Shown: positions 39,693-48,001 of the stretch, one piece after another
Position numbering within the stretch: position 1 is the stretch's first letter
Layout: every line of letters starts with the position of its first letter
Position numbers and translations under genes: made by a program
Assembly: GCF_030811455.1 (NCBI RefSeq)
Contig: NZ_JAUSQU010000001.1
Span: 8,804,001 to 8,868,000, forward strand
DNA length: 64,000 bases
Source: Streptosporangium lutulentum
GTDB lineage: Bacteria; Actinomycetota; Actinomycetes; Streptosporangiales; Streptosporangiaceae
Reading direction: 5' to 3'
Notes under the pieces: generated by a model
Databases searched by the model: none
Told to the model about the DNA's origin: nothing
The model's input: the letters and a program-made list of their open reading frames with translations, nothing else

Positions 39693-40856
39693 ATGAATTC
39701 CGGACTAGCACGCAAGCTAGCCGCAGCAGGAGCCGGCGCGGCCATGCTGGCGACGATGGCAACCGGCCTGCTGGCCACGCCCGCAGCGGCGGCCAGTGGG
39801 TCGACCCAGGCGACGACGGCGGGCGCCTCGTCTGCCACCACGGCGAGGCCCGCGGTTTGGGCCAACACCCCCAGTGCCTCCACCACGAGGTACGAGGGCG
39901 CCTGTCCCGCCAAGGTGACCTTCTCCACCAAGATCAAGGTGAAGGCCGTCGACAGCACGACCAAGGTCTCCTACCGCTGGCTGCACGGCGACGGGTCCAA
40001 GAGCAGTGTCAAGTCCTTCACCCTGAAGGGCAAGGGCACCAAGACCGTCACCGTCAAGGAGACCGCCGCCTTCAAGCGTGACACCAAGGGCTGGCAGGCC
40101 ATCCAGGTCCTGTCGCCGCGTGGCGTTACCTCAGGCAAGAAGTACTTCTCGGTCTCCTGCGGCAACGACTGGACCGTCCTCAACCCGCCTCGTAAGACCA
40201 GCGCTCAGTCGTGGGTCAGCGAGAGCAACTGCAAGGCGACCCTGACCGGTCGCATCAGCACCTCCGGCTCCCGCTGGGTGCGCTACCAGTGGGTCGTCAA
40301 CGGGCGCGTCGTCGACGGCGACACCGTCCGCGTCAACGGTTCACGCACGGTCAGCCACGTGATCAAGACGCACGACGACTTCAGGGGCTGGGCCAGCCTG
40401 CACATCGTGGGCGGGCCCTCGTCCAGCCGCGACTACTTCAAGGTCTCGTGCAAGGACTGGAACCCGGCCCCGCACCCGCGGGTCTCGGTCTCCGTCAGCG
40501 CTCCGGGAAGCTACTACGGCTCCTGCCCGACCACCCGTTCCTTCACCGGCACGATCAGCGCCTCGCACGTCCGCGGTGACGTGAAGTACCGCTGGGTCCG
40601 TGACGGCGTCGCGGGTGCGTGGGAGAGCGTCTACTTCAGTGGTTACGGCTCGCAGAGCCGTACCGTGAGCGACCGCTGGAGCACCTCGAAGTCCGACTAC
40701 GGCAAGCGCTCCATCGAGGTCTACAACGGTCCGAACAGTGGCACCGCGGTGGCCAAGGTCGTCTGCAAGGACGAGAACGGGACCAAGAAGCCCCACCCCC
40801 GTCCGGTCACGACCCCGGAGCCGGCTGCCAAGCTCGAGCTCGGCAACAAGTGGTAG
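39693..40856 (+). CDS. Secreted protein with three tandem two-cysteine beta domains
   Basis: A 387-residue exported protein of unknown function. A signal peptide (about residues 1-33, with cleavage after LLATPAAAA) is followed by a Ser/Thr/Ala linker. Three homologous domains of about 95 residues come next, each opening at a cysteine (ACPAKVTF, SNCKATLTG, SCPTTRSFTG), passing a YRWL/YQWV/YRWV core and closing at a VSC/VVC cysteine. This suggests one disulfide per Ig-like domain. A short Pro-rich tail ends the protein. No sorting signal or catalytic motif is seen. The ATG at 39693 was chosen for the signal peptide. Confidence 0.82.
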   Translation: MNSGLARKLAAAGAGAAMLATMATGLLATPAAAASGSTQATTAGASSATTARPAVWANTPSASTTRYEGACPAKVTFSTKIKVKAVDSTTKVSYRWLHGDGSKSSVKSFTLKGKGTKTVTVKETAAFKRDTKGWQAIQVLSPRGVTSGKKYFSVSCGNDWTVLNPPRKTSAQSWVSESNCKATLTGRISTSGSRWVRYQWVVNGRVVDGDTVRVNGSRTVSHVIKTHDDFRGWASLHIVGGPSSSRDYFKVSCKDWNPAPHPRVSVSVSAPGSYYGSCPTTRSFTGTISASHVRGDVKYRWVRDGVAGAWESVYFSGYGSQSRTVSDRWSTSKSDYGKRSIEVYNGPNSGTAVAKVVCKDENGTKKPHPRPVTTPEPAAKLELGNKW

Positions 40857-40893
40857 TGAGTTCTCAGCTGTAGTGAGTTCGCATCTGTAGTGA
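40853..40893. repeat. 17-bp repeat of a stop-codon region
   Basis: The gene's stop context GTAGTGAGTT is repeated at 17-bp spacing: 40853-40869, 40870-40886 and a partial third at 40887-40893. Each unit carries TAGTGA, so TAG and TGA stops recur. Confidence 0.75.
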
Positions 40894-40897
40894 GAAA

Positions 40898-40928
40898 AGG
40901 CGGCGCCCGCATCCAGCGGGCGCCGCCT
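40898..40928. terminator. Perfect 13-bp terminator hairpin
   Basis: Arms 40898-40910 and 40916-40928 are exactly complementary with loop ATCCA, 42 nt after the stop of the secreted-protein gene. A-rich sequence precedes it on the plus strand, so on the minus strand it would have a TTTTCTC tract; it could stop transcription in both directions. Confidence 0.75.
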
Positions 40929-41033
40929 GTTCGCTTCTCCGGCCCTGGCCGCCCCGCGCCGGGCCTGTTCCTGTTCGCTTCTCCGGCCCTGGCCGCCCCG
41001 CGCCGGGCCTGTTCCTGTTCGCTTCTCCGGCCC
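40928..41033. repeat. 44-bp tandem repeat
   Basis: Two exact 44-bp copies (40928-40971, 40972-41015) are followed by a partial third to about 41033 and a detached fragment near 41090-41112. The unit is rich in GGCC/CCGG. It fills most of the 365-nt spacer before the uracil-DNA glycosylase gene. Confidence 0.9.
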
Positions 41034-41221
41034 GGCCTTGCGTGGCCCTGCCTGCCCTGCCCGGCTGCTTGGCCCTGCCCGGCCCGCTTCGGCCGCCCGC
41101 GCCGGGCCTGTTCCCCGCCTCCCGGGAAGGACGCCCGTCGGCGGCCCCTTCCCCGGCGCGCGGGCCGTGAACCGGAGGGTCCCCGGGCTCGCGGTCTCCC
41201 GGATCGGGCACCATCAAGGGC

Positions 41222-42019
41222 ATGACCCACGTTCCTCCCGGATCCGGCTGGCCCGACGACCCCGCCCGGCCGGACACTCCCGTCGCCCACGATCCCGCCG
41301 AGGTGCGGGAGCTCGCGAGTGCGAGCCGTACCCTCGCGGAGCTCACGGCCGCGCAGTCCGTCTGCCGGGCCTGCCCGCGCCTGGTGGAGTGGCGCGAGGA
41401 GGTCGCGACGGTCAAGAGACGGGCGTTCGCCGGGGAGACCTACTGGGGGCGGCCCATCGCGGGATGGGGCGAGGAGCGGCCCGAGGTGCTCATCGTCGGG
41501 CTGGCCCCGGCCGCGCACGGGGGCAACCGCACCGGGCGGATCTTCACCGGGGATCGCAGCGGGGACTGGTTGTTCGCCTCGCTCCACCGCACGGGCCTGG
41601 CCGCGCAGGAGACCAGTGTCCGCGCCGGTGACGGGCAGAGGCTCGTCGGAGCGCGCATGGTGGCCGCGGTCCGATGCGCTCCGCCGGCCAACAAACCCGA
41701 GCCGTCGGAACGGGCCGCCTGCTTCCCCTGGCTGGCCCGGGAGCTCGCGCTGGTCGCCGGAAGCGTACGGGTGGTGGTCGCGCTGGGGGGCTTCGCCTGG
41801 CAGGCGGTCTGGCCGGCCTTGAAGGACGCCGGATACGTCCTGCCGCGCCCGAGGCCGGCCTTCGGGCACGGAGCGGAGGTGGAGATCTCCCATGGCGGGC
41901 GTCCGGCGCATCTTCTCGGCTGTTACCACCCGAGCCAGCAGAACACCTTCACGGGCAGGGTGACCGCCGAGATGCTCGACCGGCTCTTTGCCAGGGCGAA
42001 CGTCCTCCGCGGCTCGTGA
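41222..42019 (+). CDS. Family 5 uracil-DNA glycosylase (UdgB type)
   Basis: A 265-residue 4Fe-4S uracil/hypoxanthine DNA glycosylase. The active-site motif GLAPAAHGGNRTGRIFTGD near residues 97-115 lacks the catalytic Asp/Asn of family 4 and matches family 5. The second motif is HPSQQNTFTGR near the C terminus. Candidate cluster cysteines lie in VCRACPRL, RCAPPANK and ACFPWL. It would remove deaminated bases, which matters in a GC-rich genome. Confidence 0.93.
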   Translation: MTHVPPGSGWPDDPARPDTPVAHDPAEVRELASASRTLAELTAAQSVCRACPRLVEWREEVATVKRRAFAGETYWGRPIAGWGEERPEVLIVGLAPAAHGGNRTGRIFTGDRSGDWLFASLHRTGLAAQETSVRAGDGQRLVGARMVAAVRCAPPANKPEPSERAACFPWLARELALVAGSVRVVVALGGFAWQAVWPALKDAGYVLPRPRPAFGHGAEVEISHGGRPAHLLGCYHPSQQNTFTGRVTAEMLDRLFARANVLRGS

Positions 42020-42141
42020 ACGCTGATCATAAAGAGAAAATCGACTGAAATTTCCCAGCAAGAAGGGGTTTTTGTTCCAGTTCGGGGAAACGGTGAGCAC
42101 GTTGACCGACCAGGACATGGCGCGAACGGCGAGGGAGACGT

Positions 42142-43506
42142 ATGCTTGTGAAAGGTTTCACAAGCCTCAAACCTAAGGATGGCGTCGTAGTGAACCCCAA
42201 CTCGAAGCACATCGTGGTCGTCGGCGGAGGATACGTCGGCCTCTACACCGTGCTGCGCCTGCAGCACACGCTCCGCAAGGAGCTGCGCGAGGGCAGCGTG
42301 CGGATCACTGTCCTCACCCCCGAATCCCACATGACCTACCAGCCCTTCCTCCCCGAGGCCGCGGGTGGAAACCTCTCGCCCCGCCACGTGGTGGTCCCGC
42401 TCCGCCGGGTGCTGTCCGCCGCGACGATCCTCAACGGCAAGGTCTCCAAGGTCAACCACGCGGCCAAGTCCGTCACCTTCGAGCCCAACGTCGGCACTCC
42501 GCACGACATCGACTACGACATCGTGGTCATGGCCGCCGGTTCGATCTCCCGCACGCTTCCCATTCCCGGCCTCGCCGACGCCGCGATCGGCTTCAAGACG
42601 GTCGGCGAGGCGATCGCGCTGCGCAACCGGGTGCTGGCCCTCCTCGACCGGGCCGAGAGCGACGATGACGAGGCCCTGCGGCGGCGGGCGCTGACGTTCG
42701 TCGTGGTCGGTGGCGGTTTCGCGGGTATCGAGGCGCTCGCCGAGCTGGAGGACATGGCGGTCGACGCCGTCCGTTACTACCGCAACGTCTCGCGCGAGGA
42801 CATGCGCTGGGTCCTCGTCGAGGCCACCGACCGCATTCTCCCCGAGGTCGGCCCGGAGATGGGCAAGTGGACCGCCGAGCAGCTCCGCGAGCGCGGTATC
42901 GAGGTCAAGATGAACACCCGCCTGGACTCGTGCGTGGGCGGCCTGGTCAAGCTCTCCGACGGCGACGAGTTCCCGTCGGCCACCATCGTGTGGACCGCCG
43001 GGGTGAAGCCCAGCCCCGTCGTCAACGCCGGAGACCTTCCGCTGGACGAGCGCGGCCGGATCAAGGCGACCCCCAGCCTGACGGTGGTCGGGGTCAAGGA
43101 CGCCTTCTCCGCCGGAGACGTGGCCGGCGTGCCCGACGTGACCAACCCCGGTCAGTACTGCGCGCCCAACGCCCAGCACGCCGTACGGCAGGCCAAGGTC
43201 CTGGCCGACAACATCACCCGGCAGCTGCACGGCCGGCCACTGGTCGACTACCGGCACAAGTATGTCGGGTCGGTCGCCGGTCTCGGTCTCCACAAGGGGG
43301 TCGCCAACGTCTACGGGATCAAGCTCCGCGGGCTCGCCGCCTGGTTCATGCACCGCACCTACCACCTGTCGCGGGTTCCCACCTTCAATCGCAAGGTCCG
43401 CGTCATGGCCGACTGGACCCTGGCGCTTTTCTTCAAGCGGGAGACCGTGTCGCTCGGAGAGATCGAGGCGCCGCACGACGAGTTCCGCGCCGCGACGACG
43501 AGCTGA
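42142..43506 (+). CDS. ndh: Type II NADH dehydrogenase
   Basis: A 454-residue single-subunit, non-proton-pumping NADH:quinone oxidoreductase. The FAD-binding fold starts IVVVGGGYVGLYTVLRLQ, and the NADH-binding fold FVVVGGGFAGIEALAEL lies near residue 190. The GVKDAFSAGDVAGVPD segment is the family's second FAD contact. The C-terminal ~60 residues are basic/aromatic and probably membrane-associated. ATG 42142 has GAGGGAGA upstream; GTG 42190 is a possible alternative. Confidence 0.93.
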   Translation: MLVKGFTSLKPKDGVVVNPNSKHIVVVGGGYVGLYTVLRLQHTLRKELREGSVRITVLTPESHMTYQPFLPEAAGGNLSPRHVVVPLRRVLSAATILNGKVSKVNHAAKSVTFEPNVGTPHDIDYDIVVMAAGSISRTLPIPGLADAAIGFKTVGEAIALRNRVLALLDRAESDDDEALRRRALTFVVVGGGFAGIEALAELEDMAVDAVRYYRNVSREDMRWVLVEATDRILPEVGPEMGKWTAEQLRERGIEVKMNTRLDSCVGGLVKLSDGDEFPSATIVWTAGVKPSPVVNAGDLPLDERGRIKATPSLTVVGVKDAFSAGDVAGVPDVTNPGQYCAPNAQHAVRQAKVLADNITRQLHGRPLVDYRHKYVGSVAGLGLHKGVANVYGIKLRGLAAWFMHRTYHLSRVPTFNRKVRVMADWTLALFFKRETVSLGEIEAPHDEFRAATTS

Positions 43507-43998
43507 GGTCCCGGTGCCCGGGGTGGACGGTCGCCGGATCGCCGTCCGGGTACGGTGCTGATCCTCGCGTTCGCACCCGGATCCCGGTTCCGGCCGGGAA
43601 GGGCCGTGGACACCCGCTCGCGGGGATCGGCCGGCGACGGCCCCCGCGGTCACCGGGGCCGGTCGTCGTCGTGGCCCGGGGGCGGCACGGGCGACGACTC
43701 CGGTGTGGGCCCGGCGCCCCCGGGCCCGTCCCGGCCACGCCCTTTCGGCCGGTTCCGCTCGCCCCGAGGCGGCCAGGCTCCGGTCGCCCCGGGTCGCTCG
43801 GCCACGCGATCATCCGGTCGGCCCGCCGACGCCTTCGTGAAGGCACCCCGGATCCAACCTCGGCTGGATCGGCTTGACAGTGTGCTATTCCTGGACCCAG
43901 TACCAGGAGCTCGGACGATCCATCGTTTAGAGCAGGGAGTCGTGTGACGGATGGCCTGAACAGTTACGCATGAGTGGTCCGTTCCGTATGATTACGGC
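43507..43998. other. Gene-free spacer before the unusual tRNA
   Basis: No convincing reading frame or repeat is seen in this 492-nt spacer. The first 350 nt are very GC-rich; the last 130 nt are lower in GC and include TTGACA at 43874-43879 and TATGAT at 43987-43992, both possible promoter parts for the tRNA that follows. Confidence 0.5.
43987..43992 (+). promoter_or_regulatory. Candidate -10 box of the tRNA(UAA) gene
   Basis: TATGAT stands 6 nt before the tRNA 5' end, a spacing that would start transcription at or next to the mature 5' end. No good -35 lies 17 nt upstream (TTACGC). Confidence 0.35.
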
Positions 43999-44071
43999 GC
44001 CCCCGTAGCCCAAAGGCAGAGGCAAACCCCTTAAAAGGGTTCGAGTGAGGGTTCGAGTCCCTCCGGGGGCA
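43999..44071 (+). tRNA. Atypical tRNA, anticodon UAA (Leu codon UUA), short variable loop
   Basis: A complete 73-nt cloverleaf: acceptor GCCCCCG/CGGGGGC, discriminator A at 44071, anticodon stem AACCC/GGGTT with loop CTTAAAA (anticodon TAA), and T-arm GAGGG-TTCGAGT-CCCTC. CCA is not encoded. The D-arm has only three pairs (GCC/GGC) and a GGCAGA loop, as in leucine tRNAs, and A73 also fits leucine. But the variable region is only CGAGT (5 nt), whereas leucine tRNAs have a long variable arm. It is therefore either a leucine-like tRNA that lost the arm or a tRNA of another identity with a recoded anticodon. Structure is clear; amino acid is not. Confidence 0.8.
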
Positions 44072-44875
44072 CTTGCTGTGACGCGCGAGATTAGATCGCT
44101 GACCTGCGGAAACGTCGTTCGACGATCTAATCTCTCTCTCCGGTTGTCCATCGCGCCCGATGACGGCAGCCGACCGGCGGGAAGGGCCTCGCGCCGAATA
44201 TGGACTCAGCTTTATCACAAGCGGCTAACAGTCTGTGCGGCCCCGGCCGGACCGGCCCTCGGCTCCCCTTCTCGAAGGGTTTAGCGGAGACCCCGACGCG
44301 AGGTTCCAAGAACGTTATGCGTCCGCGTAAAGATACTCCGAGTGTAAGAAACGGGCGGTCGGGCGCGACGGGTCCGCCGTTCCGGGATTTCGCATTGCAT
44401 TCTTTATGAATGCACCGCCTGGTCGGTGAGAGTATGTTCACCGGACAGGTTTCCCGCCGGACCTGGGATTCAACGGATCTTCGGTATAAAATAGTAACCA
44501 TGAGGGAAGAGGCGAACCCCGGGCCGGTGCTCGGGGTCGGCACGCTCGATCGGTGGATGACCGGTCATATTCCGGCGACCGGCCGCCACCGATGATCGCC
44601 GCTCCGGGGCACGGGACCCGGCGGTTCTCCCGGCCTGGGAGGGGTTCTGTCGCCGCCCGCGCGTGTCGCGACGTGCGGCGGGCCGCTCCGGAGACTTTTC
44701 CGCGGGCGGCCGGGCGAAGTCGCCGCGAAACCGGGAACCAGACCTGTGGGTCGTTCGTTGAGCACATCGGCGATAGCCGTACGGCAAATTGAACACCATG
44801 GATATCAGCACGATACGGCCATGTGACAACCGATCTAATACGCTGATCGCGTAGGTCGCAGCGTGGAGGCAACCG
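44072..44875. other. 804-nt spacer with one dispersed repeat copy
   Basis: Several short frames exist on both strands but none has a good start, family match or coding character. The spacer contains copy A of the 96-bp dispersed repeat (44654-44749) and an AT-rich run at about 44480-44505 (GGTATAAAATAGTAACCATG). The stretch just before 44876 probably holds the promoter of the Bax-inhibitor gene. Confidence 0.5.
44654..44749. repeat. 96-bp dispersed repeat, copy A
   Basis: This segment matches 53197-53292 over 96 bp with four substitutions and no gap, in the same orientation. It lies about 130 nt upstream of the Bax-inhibitor-1 family gene. See copy B for its inverted-repeat structure. Confidence 0.9.
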
Positions 44876-45652
44876 ATGGAGAGTAAGAACCCCATTTTCA
44901 GTCGGCAGTCCAAGGGCGGTCAGGCCTGGGGGACGCCGACTCCGACAGCTGAACAGCTTCAGGGCATGTACAACTCGCCGTCGTACGCGCCCCCCGCGCA
45001 GCGGACGATGACGATCGACGACGTGGTCGTGCGTGGCTTCATCACACTGGGCACGCTGGCCGTCTCGGCGGCGGCGGCCTGGGTCCTCAACCTCGGCACG
45101 GTCGCGCTGTTGATCGGTGTGGTCGTCGGCCTGGTGCTCGGGCTGATCGTCTCGTTCAAGCAGAGCACGAACCCGGTGCTCATCCTCGGCTACGCGGTCG
45201 CCTATGGCGTTGCCATCGGCGTGATCAGCCACATGTACAACAACCTGTACAACGGCATCGTCTTCCAGGCGGTGGTCGGCACGGCTCTCGCCTTCGCCGC
45301 CATGCTGACCGTGTACGCACTGCGCATCATCCGCGTCACGCCGAAGTTCACCAAGTTCGTCGTGGCCGCGGGTCTGGGCCTCATGGGCCTCATGCTCGTC
45401 AACCTGGTCGCCGGATACTTCATCGAGGACGGCATCGGCATCCGGTCGGGTGGCGCGCTGTCCTACGTGTTCAGCATCGCCGTGATCCTGATCGGCTGCT
45501 TCTTCCTGCTGCTCGACTTCGACGAGGTGGAGCGCGGGGTGAAGTCCGGCGCCCCGGAGAAGTATTCCTGGCTGATGGCCTTCGGCCTGACGGTCACCCT
45601 GGTCTGGATTTACCTGGAGATCCTGCGTCTGCTGAGCTACCTCCGCGAGTAG
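44876..45652 (+). CDS. Bax inhibitor-1/YccA family membrane protein
   Basis: A 258-residue protein with seven predicted helices after a ~40-residue soluble N terminus (NPIFSRQSKGGQAWG). Family features are MTIDDVVVRGFITLG at the first helix and FDEVERGVKSGAPEKYSWLMAFGL before the last. Homologs act as pH-sensitive calcium leak channels or modulators of membrane proteolysis; the role here is unknown. A canonical terminator follows. Confidence 0.93.
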   Translation: MESKNPIFSRQSKGGQAWGTPTPTAEQLQGMYNSPSYAPPAQRTMTIDDVVVRGFITLGTLAVSAAAAWVLNLGTVALLIGVVVGLVLGLIVSFKQSTNPVLILGYAVAYGVAIGVISHMYNNLYNGIVFQAVVGTALAFAAMLTVYALRIIRVTPKFTKFVVAAGLGLMGLMLVNLVAGYFIEDGIGIRSGGALSYVFSIAVILIGCFFLLLDFDEVERGVKSGAPEKYSWLMAFGLTVTLVWIYLEILRLLSYLRE

Positions 45653-45674
45653 CGGCCAAGGACAAGCAGAAGAG

Positions 45675-45708
45675 CCCCGCCGGAGCGGTTCCGGCGGGGT
45701 TTTTCTTT
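45675..45708 (+). terminator. Intrinsic terminator
   Basis: A 10-bp perfect stem (45675-45684 with 45690-45699) is followed by TTTTTCTTTT, 22 nt after the stop of the Bax-inhibitor gene. It is the best U-tract terminator in the window. Confidence 0.92.
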
Positions 45709-45831
45709 TGTCCGGCGGGCGCCCAGGTGAACGCAGAGCAACCGATGATCGACGAACTGACATCGAAGGCCAGGTGTAAGGGCTTGCCATCTGGGGATTC
45801 GTGATGCACTGTCGAGCAAAGGAGCCTATCC

Positions 45832-46065
45832 GTGGAGGTGCCCATGTCGTTGAACCACTCACTGGAGACGCAGAGCAAGTTGATCGCAAGGGTCTCTGTC
45901 ATCACAGGACGCGCACTCCCAGAGTGGTTTCAAGCTATCGACAACGGCCCGGCTTTCCTTCGTTGTGACGAGCGCGCCAACTGGCTCGCCGATGAGCACG
46001 GGCTGACCCACGGCTATGCCGCCGCGATCGTGCAGGAGCACGAGCGGCGTCGCCGTACCCGCTGA
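45832..46065 (+). CDS. Small DUF4287-like protein
   Basis: A 77-residue protein (or 73 from ATG 45844). The C-terminal half RANWLADEHGLTHGYAAAIV resembles the DUF4287 signature of a tryptophan-containing helix followed by GLTHG and AIV. The GTG has AAAGGAG 7 nt upstream. Its base composition is lower in GC than its neighbours, which may point to transfer. Function is unknown. Confidence 0.7.
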   Translation: MEVPMSLNHSLETQSKLIARVSVITGRALPEWFQAIDNGPAFLRCDERANWLADEHGLTHGYAAAIVQEHERRRRTR

Positions 46066-46147
46066 CCGCCTACTCTACGAAGCCCGCGTCTCCGCCCAGG
46101 CGGCGCGGGCTTTCCTGTGCGCGGGTGGAATCGAGCATGATGGGGTC

Positions 46148-46558
46148 ATGGATCCCAATGAGGCACGTGATTTCATTCGTGACAACCACCGGGCGGTGAT
46201 GCTGACCTCGCACGCCGACGGGCGACCACAGATGTCGCCGGTCACCGTAGGGCTGGACGCCGAGGGGAACGCGATCGTCAGCACCAGGGAGACCGCCGCG
46301 AAGGTCCGCAACCTCCGGGCCGACCCCCGGGTGGCGCTCTGCGTGACGAGCGACGCCTTCTTCGGGCCGTGGATCCAGATCGAGGGCACCGCGGAGATCG
46401 TTTCACTGCCCGAGGCGATGGACCTCCTGGTGAACTACTACCGCGACATCTCCGGCGAGCATCCGGACTGGGACGACTACCGGGCGGCCATGGAGCGGGA
46501 ACGGCGGGTGATCCTGAGGATCGGGATCACCCGCGCGGGCCCTGATGTTCACGGCTGA
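46148..46558 (+). CDS. PPOX-class F420-dependent oxidoreductase
   Basis: A 136-residue split beta-barrel flavin/deazaflavin-binding protein. RDFIRDNHRAVMLTSHADGR, PQMSPVTVGLDAEGN, AAKVRNLRADPRVALCV and a WIQIEGTAEIV strand are typical of small actinobacterial F420-dependent family members. The ATG at 46148 was preferred over the upstream open frame on homolog length. It ends exactly where the convergent thiolase gene ends. Confidence 0.87.
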   Translation: MDPNEARDFIRDNHRAVMLTSHADGRPQMSPVTVGLDAEGNAIVSTRETAAKVRNLRADPRVALCVTSDAFFGPWIQIEGTAEIVSLPEAMDLLVNYYRDISGEHPDWDDYRAAMERERRVILRIGITRAGPDVHG

Positions 46559-47779
46559 TCAGCTGAGGCGCTCCAGGACCATGGCCATGCCCTGGCCGCC
46601 GCCCACGCACATGGTCTCCAGGCCGATCGACTTGTCGCGGAAGGCGAGGCTGTTGATCAGCGTGGAGGTGATCCGGGCGCCGGTCATGCCGAAGGGGTGG
46701 CCCACCGCGATGGCCCCGCCGTTGACGTTGAGCCGGTCGAGGTCGATGCCGAGGTCCTGGTAGGACGGGATGACCTGGGCGGCGAAGGCCTCGTTGATCT
46801 CAACGAGGTCCACGTCGCCGATGGACATGCCCGCCCGGGCCAGGGCCTGCTTGGAGGCCTCGACCGGGCCCAGGCCCATGATCTCGGGGGACAGCCCGGT
46901 CACGCCGGTGGAGACGATCCGGGCGAGCGGGGTGATGCCGAGTTCGGCGGCCCTGGTGTCGCTCATCACGATCACCGCGGCGGCGCCGTCGTTCAGCGGG
47001 CAGCAGTTGCCGGCGGTGACCGTGCCGTCCGGGCGGAAGACCGGCTTGAGCTGGGAGACCGCCTCGTAGGTGGTGCCGGCCCGGGGGCCGTCGTCCTTGC
47101 TGACCACGGTCCCGTCGGGCAGGGTCACCGGGGTGATGTCCTTCTCCCAGAAGCCGTTGGCGATGGCCTTCTCCGCCAGGTTCTGGGAACGGACGCCGAA
47201 CTCGTCCTGCTCCTGGCGGGACACGCCCTTCAACCCGGCGAGGTTCTCGGCCGTCTGGCCCATCGCGATGTAGACGTCGGGCAGCTCGCCGTCCTCGCGC
47301 GGGTCGTGCCAGACCCCGCCGCCGCCCGCGGCGGTCCTGGCCGAACGGTCGTGCGCGTCGTGGAACAGCCCGTTCTGGGTGTCCGGCATCGAATCCGAGC
47401 TTCCCTTGGCGAACCGGGAGACGCACTCCACGCCCGCCGAGACGAACACGTCGCCCTCGCCCGCCTTGATCGCGTGCAGGGCCATCCGGGTGGTCTGCAG
47501 GGATGACGAGCAGTAGCGGGTCACGGTCGTTCCGGGAACGGTGTCCAGGCCGAGCAGGGTGGCGACCACGCGGCCCATGTTGAAGCCCTGCTCGCCGCCC
47601 GGCAGGCCGCAGCCCAGCATCAGGTCGTCGATGGTGCTCGGGTCAAGCTGGGGAACCTTGGCCAGCGCGGCCTGGATCATCTGTACGGTCAGGTCGTCGG
47701 GGCGGATGTCCTTGAGGGACCCCTTGAAGGCGCGTCCGATCGGCGAGCGCGCGGTTGCGACGATGACTGCCTCGGGCAT
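46559..47779 (-). CDS. Acetyl-CoA acetyltransferase (thiolase)
   Basis: A 406-residue thiolase. The nucleophilic cysteine is in VTRYCSSSLQTTRMALHAI near residue 89; the catalytic histidine is in GGAIAVGHPFGMTGAR and the second cysteine in ETMCVGGGQGMAMVLE. It probably acts in fatty-acid degradation or acetoacetyl-CoA formation. The ATG at 47779 with AGGAGAG upstream was chosen over the earlier in-frame start. Confidence 0.94.
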   Translation of the reverse strand: MPEAVIVATARSPIGRAFKGSLKDIRPDDLTVQMIQAALAKVPQLDPSTIDDLMLGCGLPGGEQGFNMGRVVATLLGLDTVPGTTVTRYCSSSLQTTRMALHAIKAGEGDVFVSAGVECVSRFAKGSSDSMPDTQNGLFHDAHDRSARTAAGGGGVWHDPREDGELPDVYIAMGQTAENLAGLKGVSRQEQDEFGVRSQNLAEKAIANGFWEKDITPVTLPDGTVVSKDDGPRAGTTYEAVSQLKPVFRPDGTVTAGNCCPLNDGAAAVIVMSDTRAAELGITPLARIVSTGVTGLSPEIMGLGPVEASKQALARAGMSIGDVDLVEINEAFAAQVIPSYQDLGIDLDRLNVNGGAIAVGHPFGMTGARITSTLINSLAFRDKSIGLETMCVGGGQGMAMVLERLS

Positions 47780-47885
47780 GTGGCTCTCCTGGGTTCGTTG
47801 CTCACTCCTCCTGCGGAGCGTACCGCGCGGTATGCCGAAAGCCATGCCTCGGGGGTCGATGAAACAGAACTTTGTACGGGACGCA

Positions 47886-47915
47886 CAGGGGCCCCGCCCG
47901 AAGGCGGGGCCCCTG
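47886..47915 (-). terminator. Hairpin terminator of the beta-propeller lipoprotein gene
   Basis: A perfect 13-bp stem (47886-47898 with 47903-47915, loop CGAA) lies 87 nt past the 3' end of the minus-strand gene at 48002 and upstream of the thiolase start. Confidence 0.7.
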
Positions 47916-48001
47916 CCACGAGGACGCGTCGTGAACCGGGCCGAAGGGGCGCCGCGTGAGCGCTTCCGGCGGTGACCGGCCCAGGGAGCCGCGGGCGGGG
48001 C

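Noticed and set aside
44045..44595. Several 60-140 codon frames in the spacer after the tRNA
   Set aside because: They overlap on both strands, share no family features and run through the dispersed repeat.
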